This document shows positions 29,789 through 43,400 of a stretch of DNA of 64,000 bases, piece by piece. The translations under genes were made by a program, and so were the position numbers. Each line of letters opens with the position of its first letter. The first letter of the stretch is position 1. Source of the DNA: Campylorhamphus procurvoides (Eukaryota > Chordata > Aves > Passeriformes > Dendrocolaptidae); contig WBMV01000074.1 in the NCBI GenBank assembly GCA_013396655.1, positions 512,877 to 576,876 on the forward strand. Reading direction: 5' to 3'. The notes beneath the pieces are model-generated. The model made no database searches. It saw only the letters and a list, made by a program, of their open reading frames with translations, and was not told the DNA's origin.

Positions 29789-32700
29789 GTGTCATACAAT
29801 GCTGGAAGTTGGCACCCAAAAGAAAACCACTGGAGTTTATCCACTTGGAGGAAAAGGGAGCACATGTGTAAACACTGCTCTGTCCTTGGAGAACATTTTG
29901 AGGTGTTCCCACTACTGGCAATTGCACAAGGTATCAACAGTTAATATTGCTGTCTGATTTTGTACAGAGCACGCGACGCCAAATAAATTTCAAAGGTCTC
30001 ATTATCACATTTACTGTGACTCTTGAGTCAGAAACCAGCAGTATAATGGTTGCGTGGCTTCACTCCTCTGCTCTGGGCTCCTTGCCACAAGATCTGTGTG
30101 AGGGCTGACCTCACACAGGAACCCAAGCGCATGGAAAAAAACAGATGAAAGGTCAAAAAGCTGAGCCACATGTGCCATGCAAAAGGCAAGACAAATGCAC
30201 CAAAGACTGCATTTTTTTTCCAAAGGCCGTGCCCACTCCTGATGCTTTTCTCAGGAACCTATCATCTTCCAAATTAATTCATAAAGATCCATTAACACCC
30301 TAATGGGCCAGCCCCAAATGCTTCCCTGAATGTATCCTCAGGGCCACGGTTGCTCCCAAGACATCCCACAAGGTCACGTACGTGTCTGAAGTTATACCTG
30401 TGCCCAAACACAGCCTCCCAAGAGCACCACTCGCTCTAAAACTCACTCATAAGTGACAGTACAAACACACAGCAGGGGAGTAAATGTGGCACCAAACACA
30501 GCAAACTCATCATCTGCACCTCAAGCCACTTGATCGAACCTGTTAATCACCGGGCAGCAAGAAAAGCTCTGACCAAACAAGGGCTCTGTTCAACCCTGCA
30601 TCCCTACCTATGTTTTCTAGGAATTAACTCCTGGAAGAGGTTAAAAGTCACCCAGATATAGCTTTGTCATGTGCTGGGGGAATGGATGTGTTACACTGCC
30701 CATTGCTAATGAAATGGAAAGATGGAGTTTGGTTTCTCTGAGCCTCCAGAATGCTTCGAGGAAATCCATGCTCACTGAACGAGCCAAACCAGCATCTTAA
30801 ATTAATCATTAGATTATTTCACTCTAGTAAAGGAGCCTGCTCAGATAACTGAAGGTGACATCTGGTGGTTGAGATTGTGCTGAAATTAAAAAAAGAAATC
30901 TCAGGCAGACCAAACCATTTTGCAAATTCACATCTGCCTTGGCAAAGCATTGGGTTGAGAATTCAAATGGGAAGTCCCACAAAAATCCTGTCATCTGTCT
31001 ATATTTGTATTCCACATTTAAGTTTTCAAATAATTATTAATTTTTATTGTATTTTCATAGTTTTAATGTATTTATAGATAGTACAACTTTTAACATAAAA
31101 TATATTTATAAGCTTGAAAATGAAATAAATCACCAATATTAATGCCCCCGCAAAGTGAAGTAGGTTTTTTTTTTAATAAACTTTGCATTTTGGGCTGGTT
31201 TGAGACCAAATGAGAAACCCTTGGAAACCCTCACAAATCCTGGCATTGATTCTGATACAGTGTGGGACGAGATACTAAACATATTAGCTGTTACAACAAA
31301 GGAAAAAATATGTGAGAAGTCTGAAATCTGGCTGAGGAACTGCATAAGTTCCAGTAATTCAATTGACACTCAACTGTCACTAAATGAGTCTGACTTGGCC
31401 CATACTGAGTAATTACAGAGAGCATTTTAGAGGGCACTCCAAAGATGGAGTCAGACACCCCAGGGGAACAGGAATCATGTTCTGATTCATTCTTAAAGCC
31501 ACTTGACATTCACACCTATGACAAGGTGGTGGGCTGGCAAAAGGGGGCTAACGGAGGGGAAACTACAGCAGAGGAAAGCCACAATGAGCAAAGCCACGAG
31601 GGTGGTTGGGGGAAGGTCCACTAAAACCTCATTTTCACTCAGATGACAACTGTGGAAATTATCTTGCTTCAGTGTTCAGCACAGTGTCCTGAAAAACCCA
31701 CTGAAAAACCCACCGACATCATCTTCACAGACGAGCGGGGAGAGAAGACAGAGCACAGCTGAGCTGCATGTTTGAAACCTAACTTAACACAGGAAAGGAT
31801 TATTTATGATCACCTACCACCTTTTACACTTCTCAGCAAGTGTTTAAGAGACACACACATACATACACACAGCTGCTCTGAACTTGCTGTGATATAATCA
31901 GCTCATTCCTTAGAGAACTCAGGAAACAGAGAGAAAAAAGGATACCCTTAAACCAAGTTAGATTGTAATTCTAGGAGTCGATTCAAAATAATAATTCTAC
32001 AAAAGCAACCAAGCTACATTTTTTCCTTACAACTGAGCACTGAGGGAGGAGAGAGACTTGGGAGAGCTTTCTAGGGCATGGTGAACACGAGCAAAAACAC
32101 ACATATCTTCCCAATCTGCTAACACTCTTAAAAACACTGCCAACCCTCTTTTTAAAATCACAGACAAATCATGCAGTCCTATTTATTTTCCTGATTCTTG
32201 TCTTTCAGTTCCGCTGCGATTCTTTGGCACAGTAAAGTCCTTCTGCCCGTTCCCTCGGTGTGATTTTTCACTTGCCAAATACAAGTCGTGGCTTCTTGCT
32301 CATTCATGTGGCAGACAAGTGCCTTTCTGCTTCTGCTCCTGCTCCTGGGGGTGACAGGCAACCACAATGTCCTCCATCCAGAGCCATCCTTCCAAGCCTC
32401 CAAATACAAGCTGATACAGTCAGTGAGGAGTCAGTGATCCTCCACACACATACAGCTAGGTAAGAACTGCCAAGAATCAAATAATGCTGCATGAGATCAC
32501 ATTTTCATGTGAGCTGCTCCATCTCTCTTTCCTGGCCTCAGACTAAATGAACTGGAGTTACAGAGTTAACTGTAAGCCAGTTATAAACTCATTCCAGACA
32601 GTCAAAGTTACTGTAGGCCACATTCTTTAGTGTAAGACACATGCCCTACTTACCTAATGGACATAAACCTGTAGCTTAAACTCACAGGTTACGCCCTTAA

Positions 32701-35579
32701 CTGTTCAATCCCTCTATTCTAAATTCTGAAGGCACTTGTTTAACAGATTTTAAGGTGAAAGGTTTCAAGAAGAAAGTCCAAGCACCCAAAGAGATGCCTG
32801 CAGGTACACTCCATCACTCGAAATGGCTGGTGCAATTGAAACTATATCATCTACATCTGAAATCTTGAAGAATTCTGCTAATGGCCAAGGAACTGATAAT
32901 TGGCTAAAAAAGCCCCCCAAAACCCACCCTGCACTACTTACATGACAATGGTATGACCATACCTTCTGCAGATGAGCACAAGGAGGGAGTTGTGAAAACA
33001 CCTGTCAAACCACCCACCATGAAGGAAGTGCTGATGGACATCCATCCGTGACAACACTTTTGGACCTCATGGGGTGGTCTAGACCCAATTTAAGGCCCAA
33101 AGTGTGGCACAATCCCACTCTGGATGAACTGAGATATTGATTGCTCAGCTTTTCCTGTGCTCCTCCATAAACCCCTCTGGGTACTTGCCTAAGCCACGCT
33201 CCAGGCGGCATGGATCCAGATGAACATGTCTTCTTGCTTCCCCTGCTGGTAGCCATTAAAACTGAAATCAATCCCGAGAGGGAAGTTCAGTTTTGAAGGG
33301 TCAATAGCATTTCTACAGCAGCCTTTGCAATCCTTTTCCCTTTCACAGCGGAGAAGGTGAGATTGTACAGGCAAGGCTGGGCCTGTGCTTGCCTTGTGAG
33401 GGTCAAGGACTTTCCCATCTGAGCTCAGGGGCAGCAAACATGATGCTCTCTCTCCCTTTGGAACCAGACAATGAGCATCAGGGAGAAGCCAAGCTAACCA
33501 CATAAATAAGGTGCTTTCTGCTGAACGGCAAGAGAGGTCTTATTTGAAATATTCAACTCGGCTCCTCGCCAGAGGCAGATAAGTCTCTTCTCCATGTTCA
33601 TTTAAGTCACTGATGCTGAGATAAGCTTGTTATTCTCTCATTTTCAACTCAAGTCAGTCAGCCAATCAGCATTTTTCTTCGTATCCTTATGTTACCAATT
33701 GTTTAGCAGAGCGCAGTAAATCAAAGAATTTCATTATAACCAAGTTAGTTTGCTGTGAGTTCAATACAACAGATACAACAGATCTTTATGACTGTTATTT
33801 CAGTCACCTGGATGTCTTTCACCCAAAGCACCTCCAAGCCAATGAAGCCTTTGTAAGGCTTAGGAAGTAAATGCAGTGGGGTTTACTTCTTCACCACAAA
33901 GGCGCGAAGAATTAAGGAGCCCTGAAATTCAGGAGCTGCCTGAAACTGTTCTCTGGCAAGGCTTTTCAGCAATTCAGGCTGGAGACACAACTGCTGAACT
34001 GGGCAGCACTGGCAGAGCTGTCTTGAACCAGTTTAACAGAGACCTGCACACTGACTCGAAGCTGAACAATTCCCACACTGTTGTTAGAGCTTGACACCTC
34101 TTTCCTAACAAAGGCAAAAATTCAATCCAGAAATGCAGTTCCTTGCAGATTCTCTTGATTCCTTGCCTAGTTCCCTCCTACCAGCCAAACAGACTCTCAG
34201 AGACTCCAGGAGAACCACACCAGGATCCCACAAAACCCCTTCAAAGCTGAGAATGTCCCAAGAGTTTAACAGGAGACCATGGTGTAGCAAGGAGAGGGGA
34301 ATTTCTGCCATCTGTGACTTAAATCTGGTTTCTTGGGGCCTCTGCTGCCCTTGCCATGGGGCCAGCAGGGAAAATAGGGACTCTTCAAAGCATCCCTGTG
34401 TGTGGCTCAGCAGATCAGGCAGGAATCATGTGTGGCCTGGCCCCCAGGACAGCCCGTGTGTTCTGTCATTCTCCTGGAGCAGCGCACTTGGAGAGCCCGT
34501 AGTTTCACCCTGTGAAAGCTTTGGGGGTCCCTGATATTAGGGAAGCAAATAACACAGCACTGTACCAGAATAACGGGGTGCAAAGTCCTTCTTAGGGGCT
34601 CAAAAGCCAAAGAACCCTTGCTCAAGGTAGCAGGATCATCATTTACCCAATCCACTCTCTGTACCAAGGGGTAACAGCTATTTCTAAATTCTTGGCAGTA
34701 GATTGGAGGATCCCTATAACTCAAATCCCAGAGAAGCTGGGATGGATTTCGAATAAAAAAACGTCTAAACTTGGTTTTCCTCAAAATGGAAAAAAAATAA
34801 ATGTTTGCAGTTGAGCAGAAAGTTCTGTTTCCAAGTGGAAACCAAAGCACCTTTTTTCCTGAGCTTTGTAAGTGCCCAAGGGTCTACAATATCGAGTTTT
34901 CACTAACTCTGGTTGCAAAAACTATGCATTTTGGTAGCCTTTCCTACCCGAGAGCGTCTGGTTGCATCACAAACATCTGCTAAGACATTGTGGTAACTCC
35001 AGCAATTAGGTATTGATAAATCTTACCTATCACCACATAATGAGTAAAATGACAGGGGAGCTGAGTGCCACATCTCTTTTTAAACTACAGGTAAGTGGTA
35101 GAACTGAGAACAGAGCAAAAGTTTTCATTCCAAGTCATTCCTGAGCCTTGGAAAAGGCTCAAATCTGCCACGCGCTTGTCTTTATTATAGATTTATGTAG
35201 CAATACCTCTAATTAAAAATATCCTAAGTGATATGCAAGTATTTTAAGTAGTATAAAGCAACTTCTATGTAGTGGATTGTGTAAACATAGGTCAAGTCTC
35301 TGTCACCTCCAAAATAGATCTGCTGAGGAGAGGCCTCTGATCTGTAATGCAAGAACCTGCTGTAGTCCATCCATAGACCAGTTTTGTGTGTTTTCATCTG
35401 ATTTTGTATCAGAGAACACAATTATCTTCTAAACTGAAAACATTTGTTGAACAAACGGGTGTGCAACAGCAGGAAGAAAGCTGAAAGTTAGTCTGACTGC
35501 AAGGGACTGACAGTGGATTTGGCTGGGCACTGCTAAGCGGTCACAGCACCAATTCCAACAGAGCTCAAGAAGCATTGGG
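29789..35579. other. Gene-free intergenic DNA
   Basis: About 5.8 kb with no recognised exon or element. It contains an AT-rich stretch at about 31010-31180. Longer open frames (33189-33503 and 34407-34850, minus) have no domain and no splice context. Confidence 0.45.
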
Positions 35580-35692
35580 ACAGTGCCCTCAGGCATATGG
35601 TGGGACTCTTGGGGAGGGTCCTGGGCAGGCCCAGGGGTTGGACTCCATGATCCTTGAGGGTCTTTTCCAATGCAACATATTCTGCAATTCTC
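35580..35692 (+). mobile_element. CR1 LINE, short 3' fragment (plus strand)
   Basis: Contains the CR1 3' landmark GGTTGGACTCCATGATCCTT followed by GAGGGTCTTTTCCAATGCAA and a degenerate tail ending near ATTCTGCAATTCT. This copy is in the opposite orientation to the other two. About 110 bp. Confidence 0.75.
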
Positions 35693-35747
35693 CATTGTTC
35701 TGTGCTTTGGCTCATTACGCTCCCCAAAAGACAGCGCATGGTATGTG

Positions 35748-36047
35748 CAGAATTGGGGTGAATCAGTGATAAAACTGTCCTGGTTCAGTGGTGTCAAACA
35801 CTTAATTTGAACGAGAACTGACTTGGAAAGGGACACCACAACTGCAGAATTGGGGTTCCATGTGAATCAGCATAAAACTGTCCTGGTTCAGGGGTTTCTA
35901 ACACTTCATTTGAATGAGAACTGACTTGGAAAGGGACACCACAACTGCAGAATTGGGGTTCCATGTGAATCAGCATAAAACTGTCCTGGTTCAGGGGTTT
36001 CTAACACTTCATTTGAATGAGAACTGACTTGGAAAGGGACACCCCAA
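35748..36047. repeat. 103-bp tandem repeat, about three units
   Basis: AAAACTGTCCTGG recurs at 35771, 35874 and 35977, exactly 103 bp apart. Units two and three are almost identical and unit one is more diverged, so the last duplication is recent. Confidence 0.95.
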
Positions 36048-39000
36048 CTTTAAGCAAGGGAAGTTTCATGAAAGCTGTTCACTAATGGTTTTTATCTCCG
36101 TACGTGAATGATTTTTTTTTTCAGCTTCAAAATTCAAAAGGAAACAAGTCATGAAAATGTGATAAATTGTTTTGGGGTTTTTTTTCATTAGGTCAGTAAA
36201 CATGCATATCTACTCCAGTTAAGGTGGCTAACAACTTTTTCTTTCATTTTTGCTTCTAAAGTAGCAAGCCAAACAGAAACCTGTGACTTAAAGGAAGGTT
36301 TCAGAAGCTGTTGAGTTTGCTTAACCCCAAGTTCTACTGTACGACTTGTGAAGAAAATTCAAATACTGTCAAGCATGTAACCAAATTCCTTACATCACAC
36401 CAGTACCTCCTTCTTTGTTCTTATATATGTCCTTTCAGTAACTGAACATCCTCTATCAGATGTCACGAGCAAATTGCAACAAAAAAAAGTAGGTAAATCA
36501 TCCCTCCAAAAAAAGGCATCAGCTCTATCCTCGGTGAGGGTGCTGTTTTTAGAGCAACAGTTATTTCTGAAGGGCAATTTGAAATAAATTGTGTATCAGG
36601 CAGACATGTGTACACTATCTAGACAGAAGCACGGATGACTCATTTCAGGAGAGCTTTCAAAACCCAGCACGGTTTCCACCATTTCCCTTGACAGTCTATT
36701 TCAGGTTCACGGGACAGCTCGTTCTTCTGGGACTTATTTGAAAGCCCTGTCAGAAAAATTGCTCATTCCGGGCCCTGAAATCCGAAAGTTAGTCCCTCCA
36801 ACCCCTCCAGCTGCGGTGGATGTTCGTCGAAAGCTTTTATAACTCTGTTAAAAAAAGCAGATTTTTCTACCATTAAAATGGATTTAGGTATTTTAATAGT
36901 GTCAAAAAAAACCTACACAGGTCACTATGTTATGAGGTTTGCCAAACCTCTGGTTTATGCTGGAGACCAGCACACCTCTTCAGTCTCCTGAGAAATGATC
37001 TCCTTTGCTCTCACAGGAGCTGGGCTTGCCCTCTCCTGGTGCTGAGATGATGGAAGTGTGGCTACAATCCAGTATTAGTTTCTCTGTCCCCAGTTCTCTC
37101 CCTTTCCTCGAGCAGAGCCAGCTAAGTGGCAAGCAGCAACGAGGAGGGATCTCCACCACGCCTACCCCAAACCCCACGGGAACAGGTTGTGTTTGGTGTG
37201 AACCAAAGGTGAGCCTCATGTAGAACTCCATGGAAGATGATGTAGGAAGAGGAGACTGGTGATTGCTTTCACCTTGCTTTTTCTACCACACCTTCTGTTT
37301 CAAGCTGGTGCTGCTGCCCTCTATATTTCTGCTGCTTTCCCTGACACCCTCTTTTCAGTTCTTCCTGTTTCACATAAGCTCCCGTCTCTCTTATTTTTAG
37401 ATCCACCTCTTCCCACACTGTGCTTTGCCCGAGGCAAGAGAGAACACACAAACAAACCTCAAAGCTGAGCCCTGAGCTCCTTTCTTAGTCTTCACTGCTC
37501 AGCCCTCACCAGTTCCATCAAGTGACATGACTGCCTGCAGGACAGCGTGGTGGTCCCCAGTGAGCTGGAAGGGCACAGTCACCCACATTTAGTTTCACCA
37601 CATAAACACCACTCTTGTTATTTTCTCTGAGAAACCCTGCAGAGGGAAGAAAGGATGGATAAAATCAGTAAAAATATTAAAATAAACATTAAAACGAATG
37701 AAACATCCTCTGTATGCAAAAAGAAGTCATCACATTAATTGTTTTAGAACAGAGGTCACAGGAACAACTTTGAAGGCTCAGGGCCTCCATCACGAGGGAT
37801 CCTCCTCTGAGTTCCAGAGAAATAGGAGCAAGAATAGTAAATTACAGTCCTTTTAGAAAAGAAAATAATCTCTTTTTTTGGGGGGGGAAGGACAGGGATA
37901 CCCTAAAACTGCCGTGTAAGTAACAAATCAAACCTGGTTTCCCAAAGTCAGGAAGAATTTGGAGCAGGGGAGCAGTACAGGGGAATCAAGTTCAGTCAAA
38001 TAAATTAATAATAATTAATAAATAAAAATTAATAATTAAGCAATACTAAAGTATTGTAGAAAAATGGGATACGTGGACAATGACCCAAATCAAAGATAGT
38101 TTACAAACTGTCCTTTGCTTTATAATAGGACCAGTGAAATGCATGAGTAACACTGGGGGATTTTGTTAGTTTCCTTTTAAAACCAATTTCTTTTTTCATT
38201 TTCTAATTAATTAATATTTTCCAAGATTCTTCCTTATATTTCTAGCCCCTACTAAGATTAAAAGGTTTTGGAATGCCAAAAATCTCGAGTCAGAAATTTT
38301 CCTCCTAGATTTTGGTGGAATGTTATCAAAAGGTCTGAGAGAAAATCAATGACCTCCAGTGCCAGGGATGTGTGGACAGCAGTGAAAAGGCTCCTACCCA
38401 AGCACACACCAGAGAGTTTTTAATGTTAAGAGGCATGTCCTTCATTCCCAACCACCAGAAGATCCAGATTATACATATATGTAATATAGACACACATGTA
38501 AAAGGAGCTCCAAAGGTTATACTCTACTTTTTCAGTTCTAAATCCTCTTCCCTGATACTGAGTTTACAGCTTCCTATATATACATATATATATGTATATA
38601 ATGCTAACACAATAACATATTTTGCTTTGGATTATCATTTCCACACAGTCTACAGCAAATGCAACTCTTGTTTCAACAGTCATTTGGCAAGAGGAGAGAT
38701 TGACTCGATGAGAGATGACTGTTTTCCCCCCCTAAAAGATCACAGTGCATGGGTCAGCCTTCTGCTTCCAATTACATATGCCAAGACAAAGGAGCAGTTC
38801 AAAACTTAAAACCATAATTAGGGGTTTTTCTGACATCTCAAAAACGTCCGTTCTGATGTTTGATGTGCCCCAAAAACGGAACCCTTTGGATGTTGCTTCA
38901 ATCCAGAGACAACCTGGCTAACACTCTCGTCCAGAGGATATTCCAGAAAAACAAAGTGTAAATTAAACAACCCACTCTTCTCCAGCTGGATATAAACTGT

Positions 39001-39650
39001 ATATACATATAAGGAATTATTTTTCCCGTCAGCCTGATTTTATTCTAGCTTTTTATCTCAAAAGGGAAGCTGCAGATACCGTTCTAAATAGAGCAAGATG
39101 TGCATAGTTTTGTGGCAGCCTGTTGAAAATCAGGCAGTGTGAACAGTTTAATCTGCAGAGAATTATTTTCCTGGGAAAGCCTCCCTCTTCTTTGATCAGC
39201 AGCTGCAGGTGATAATGACATGAAGCCCCAGCTTTTTGCCACTGATTAAATTCATGTGAAAAAACAACCCCTTATTTGCAACTATTAAGCCAATAAGAGA
39301 AGAAAAATCCCATTTCGCGCTCATGCTTGCGGTTTGATGCAAAATAATGACTTTCGTTCCATTTCGATGTAAAACAAGATTGTGGTTTATATTTTTTTAA
39401 TTCATAAACAAGGATTAGAGAAAAGCATTTAAGACAAAGCTAAATGAAAATCGTCACTTCTCTTCAAAACACTGATTGAATCTTACATTTCTCAGGCGGC
39501 TTTTCCTTGAAGGAAAGCCCAGTTTCTCATTCAAAGACCCCATTTTCTTGGGGAAATTTTCAGTCAAATTACTACTTTTCCAATATCAGAACAAGCTACA
39601 TGACCATGAAGCTCTTAATGAACCCTGTGCAGGACTGACATGCTTTGTAC
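36048..39650. other. Intergenic DNA with microsatellites
   Basis: No exon recognised. AT-rich (AATA/AATT) tract at 38000-38040 and a (TA)n-type tract at 38575-38600. The open frame at 38372-38809 runs through that microsatellite and is not a gene. 39020-39400 is high-complexity DNA that resembles conserved non-coding sequence. Confidence 0.45.
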
Positions 39651-40425
39651 TGATATAGGGAACTAACACTGAGAGGGGACTGATATAAGGCATCAATAAC
39701 TGATATAAGGTATCAATGACTGATAGAAGGAACTAACACTTAGAGGGAACTGATATAAGGGATCAATAGGGAACTAACACTGAGAGGGTTAAGAGAAATA
39801 ATTGTAAGGGGTTTTGCTCAAGTTTGCAAAGACAGACCACATGGTTGAGGCCCTAATTAGCTACAAACAGAAAAGCAAAAAATATATGATGGTTGCCATC
39901 AGTACCTGGCCTTGAGGTGTCTAAATTAGAATGGACACCATATGCAACTAAAGATAAATCAGGAAATATGTCAAGAAAATAAGAGAACTGTAGAAGTTTG
40001 CTCATTAGACCAGTTCAAGTTGCCAACAAAACTGGTTTGAGCTGCTTTTTGAGCCAAGGTGAAAAGGACACAGTGAGGAAGACCCACGATCTTCATCCCC
40101 AAGACCCCCGAAGACCCCGGCCCAGGAAAAATGGAAACCAGCACACAAACTCAGATGGGAGGAGCGCAGGGCGGAGAAAATGGAAATTACTTCTCGGAAC
40201 TGATTAGAATAAGCCTGCCTATTCTGATAAAATAATGCATATGTATAAAGAAATAGTGAATATGCATGTTTGAACTGTATTTAAACAGGCCTGTGAGCAC
40301 AACCAGGGGTGCACGTCTTTGGTGGACCAATCCCCCATGCACCCAGCCCTGAATAAATGGACCTGCTCTACAACTACCCAGTTGGGGGGATCTTTGTCCG
40401 CGCATCAGACCCTTTCACCTTTTCA
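39651..40425 (+). mobile_element. LTR-like element, family copy 1
   Basis: Begins TGATATAGGGAACTAACAC and carries a short internal repeat of AACTGATATAAGG/ATCAATAACTG units (39651-39790). Further on come a TATA-like TATTTAAA (about 40279-40286), an AATAAA (about 40351-40356) and an end near 40407 or 40425. That order (U3 repeats, TATA, poly(A) signal, short U5) indicates an LTR on the plus strand. No internal viral genes or clear target duplication were found. Two partial copies lie at 54371 and 60825. Confidence 0.65.
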
Positions 40426-43400
40426 GTGGCAAGCCCCAAGTAAGGAATTAGCTGAGATTAAATGAAGTGGAGGAACACAAAGACACTTTTTACGAGGTCT
40501 GTCCAAAGCAGAGACAAGACAGAAATCTCATTTCCTGTTACTGTTTATGGCTCGCCTTGGAAGCCACCACTGCAATCTGGGTCCCCAGTGTCCTTGGCAC
40601 CAAGAAAAAGGCAATTCATGCGCCATATGTTCCCCAATCTACAGAGGCGAGACAAACAGCACGAGAACGCATCTCTTGTCTCGTTTTGTAGGTGGCACAA
40701 AGCCAAGGAGAGTTCAGCTCTTAAATCACGTTTTCTCACCTCGTTCAGAGCCTTCCTGGCAGAACAAAGCAATTTATGCCTCAAAGAGAGATTCTAGCCT
40801 GGCTGAAGATGGACAGTAGAAAGCTTAAAAGTATTATTATATCGTAGCTCAGGTAGAAAAATAACCTTCCCATCATGAAACTGCAGCATATTTCTTGCAC
40901 AGTTCCTGTTGAGCTCGTATTTCCCAGTGAAAGAAATAGGGGGGTTTTTAAGCTTCGGTAGGATTGAAAAGTGATGGAAAACTCCTCCTGCACGGTATTC
41001 AGGCAGAATTCCTCTTTAAAGCTTCTCAGTTGAACTTCTAGTCATAGGAAAAAAACGTCCAGCTTCTCAACTGGACCATATATAGGAAAAAAGTCAGTTC
41101 CAATGGCAATAAAACCCGAGGTTATCAGCCTTGGCAACTGAAACACTCCCTCCTTATCTCTATTTCAAGGGACTGCCCTATCTTTGTCAATGACATCTGT
41201 ACGTGGCTTGTCTGATGAGACTGTTCATTACATTGCAAAAGCTGCTGGAGTTTTACCCTTCCTTTCCCCCCCCACCCCCACCTCAACTCTCTTCTGCACT
41301 TCTTTTCCCCAGCCTTTAAGACAAGCAGCAATATTGGTGAAATCGTACCGTGCACGTGGGTTAAAAGATACAGGGTTGGGTTAAGTTTTCAGGAAACAGA
41401 ACTGCTTTGGTTGGAAATCGGCAAAATTAAAGGTATCGGGGGTTTTTATTTCAAAAGGGCAATTCAGGAGGAATATCTTATAAACGAAAGCAATTTATTC
41501 CTTTAATTTTTTTTTAAATGAGCTATACTTTGAAGTTCCATTCATCACAAAGCAGAACACTTTGGCCAGAGCCCAAAAAAAAACCCCGGGTCACAGAAAC
41601 TTGTGCCCTTTTAATTTATTCAGAACAAAGAATAAGGGAGGTAGACAACTTAGACAACCTTTCGAGATGGAGATTGGAGGTATTTTTATGCTTTTTTTTT
41701 ACAATTAAACAGCTTTCAGCTAAGCTGCAATTGCTAGCACTTTTTAGCTAGCAATTCCATCTTGAAGCCACTCCCCCCAAACATTTGTACATTTTCATGA
41801 GTTAAAGTGAAAGGAGGAGGTGTGGAAACGACTGTAAGCCCTCCCTCAGCCATAACCACAGAGCTGGAGCGTGTGTGACACTGAGGAGACACAAAGAGCA
41901 GCCACAGCGGGCCCCGTGACACAGGCAAAGCAACCCTGCGCCCCTGAGATCGCTCTGTTTGACAGGAAACAGATGGTGAGAGAGAAACAGGCGCGTCTCA
42001 AACCTTTCAGGATTCAAAGGCAGGTGAAGGCCCTCCCCAGTCTTTCAGTTTGCTGGGCAGAAGCGCTTTCGAGAAAGGAACGTTATGAAAGGCACCACCT
42101 GCAAGTGGTGAAGGAAAGGTGTGGGGCTTTGCTTCATCCAGTTTTTGACACCTACAGTGAAGGTGGCTTCATCTGAGAGGAGAGGGACAACTCAGGATCC
42201 CCTTTATAGTCCAAGACAGGAGAAACGAGCACTTTTACAAGGTCATTCAGATGCCTGTGGATTTAGAGATCTACTTTAGAAAAAGAGAAAATGACCTGTT
42301 GATATGTCTATTGTTCTGGGGCAGATGAACTATGCTTAAAAACCCAGCATATAGAATACAGTAGCAGCATTACAATAAAGCCTTTTTGTTGTTGGTTTTT
42401 GGTTTGTTCTTTTTTCTTTTCTGATATGGGGGACTGTAAAATACCGTCAAGACAAGTATTTCCCCCCATCAAGCGTTTTGAAATGTCCCACCCATCTTCT
42501 CTGACCCCATTTTGAAACTGGTGAAGGCTGGAAACGGCACCACAGCTTCATGAGATCCCAAAACCTGTGGCTGTCCTTACTGCAAGTCTCAGAAACTGGA
42601 AAGTCAAGTCCTCACTTCCCAGTTTGTGTGTTCTAAAGTCCAGATGACGCTACACCTGCTTTCCAAAGGGCTTAAAACACAGGAAAGAGATAAACCCACC
42701 ACACTGCTCAATACCTTGCTTATTTATAGATTGGGTCCTAGGGGTTGACTCTTCAAGGCTATAGTTTATGGCTATTTTTAGCAGGCCTACGGAGCTTTGT
42801 CATTCACCTGCAGGAACTGACACTGACATGTTGCATCTGCTTAAGAGCCAACTCGCCTTTTTAACTATTTCAGCAAACACAAAGGAAAGAATTTTGATTT
42901 CTAGTCTTGGAAGAGCCCGCAAGGAGATAACCCAGGTCTGGGTCAGGTTCTCAGCACTGCTCTGATCGGTTAGGTGGTTCTAAGGTAGTCCTTGTCCATA
43001 CTGTGTGTGTTAAAGTGACACCGTGTTCCTAAAGGACAGGTCTGGTGTGTGTTTTATTAAAGCATAGCTGAGCATTTGCAGGGGGAGCACCAACAGGCAC
43101 ACGAAATGAATCCTTTGCAGACCATCAGCACTATGTCACAAAGCCTGGGAGAGGGCTGGATGTGGGAAAACCTGTTAGAAGATAAACTGTCAAAATAGCA
43201 GAGAATTGGGACAGTCTGTTGTGGGTTTAAACAGGGCTTAACGAGCCAAAAGCATATTGGGAACGATCAGCCTTTCCTTTAGCTCCCCACAGTGCACGAT
43301 ACGTTACCGTAAACAGAAATGTTCGTAGATAACCCTTCCTCTTTCCAGTAGGAACGCACCGACAGTGAAGTCTCAAAACCCCACGCAGTTAAGTAATTCC

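Noticed and set aside
34407..34850. 147-codon minus-strand frame
   Set aside because: No domain, no supporting context.
35429..35839. 136-codon minus-strand frame
   Set aside because: It overlaps the CR1 fragment and the 103-bp tandem repeat.
38372..38809. 145-codon plus-strand open frame
   Set aside because: It runs through a TA microsatellite, has no domain and no splice or promoter context.
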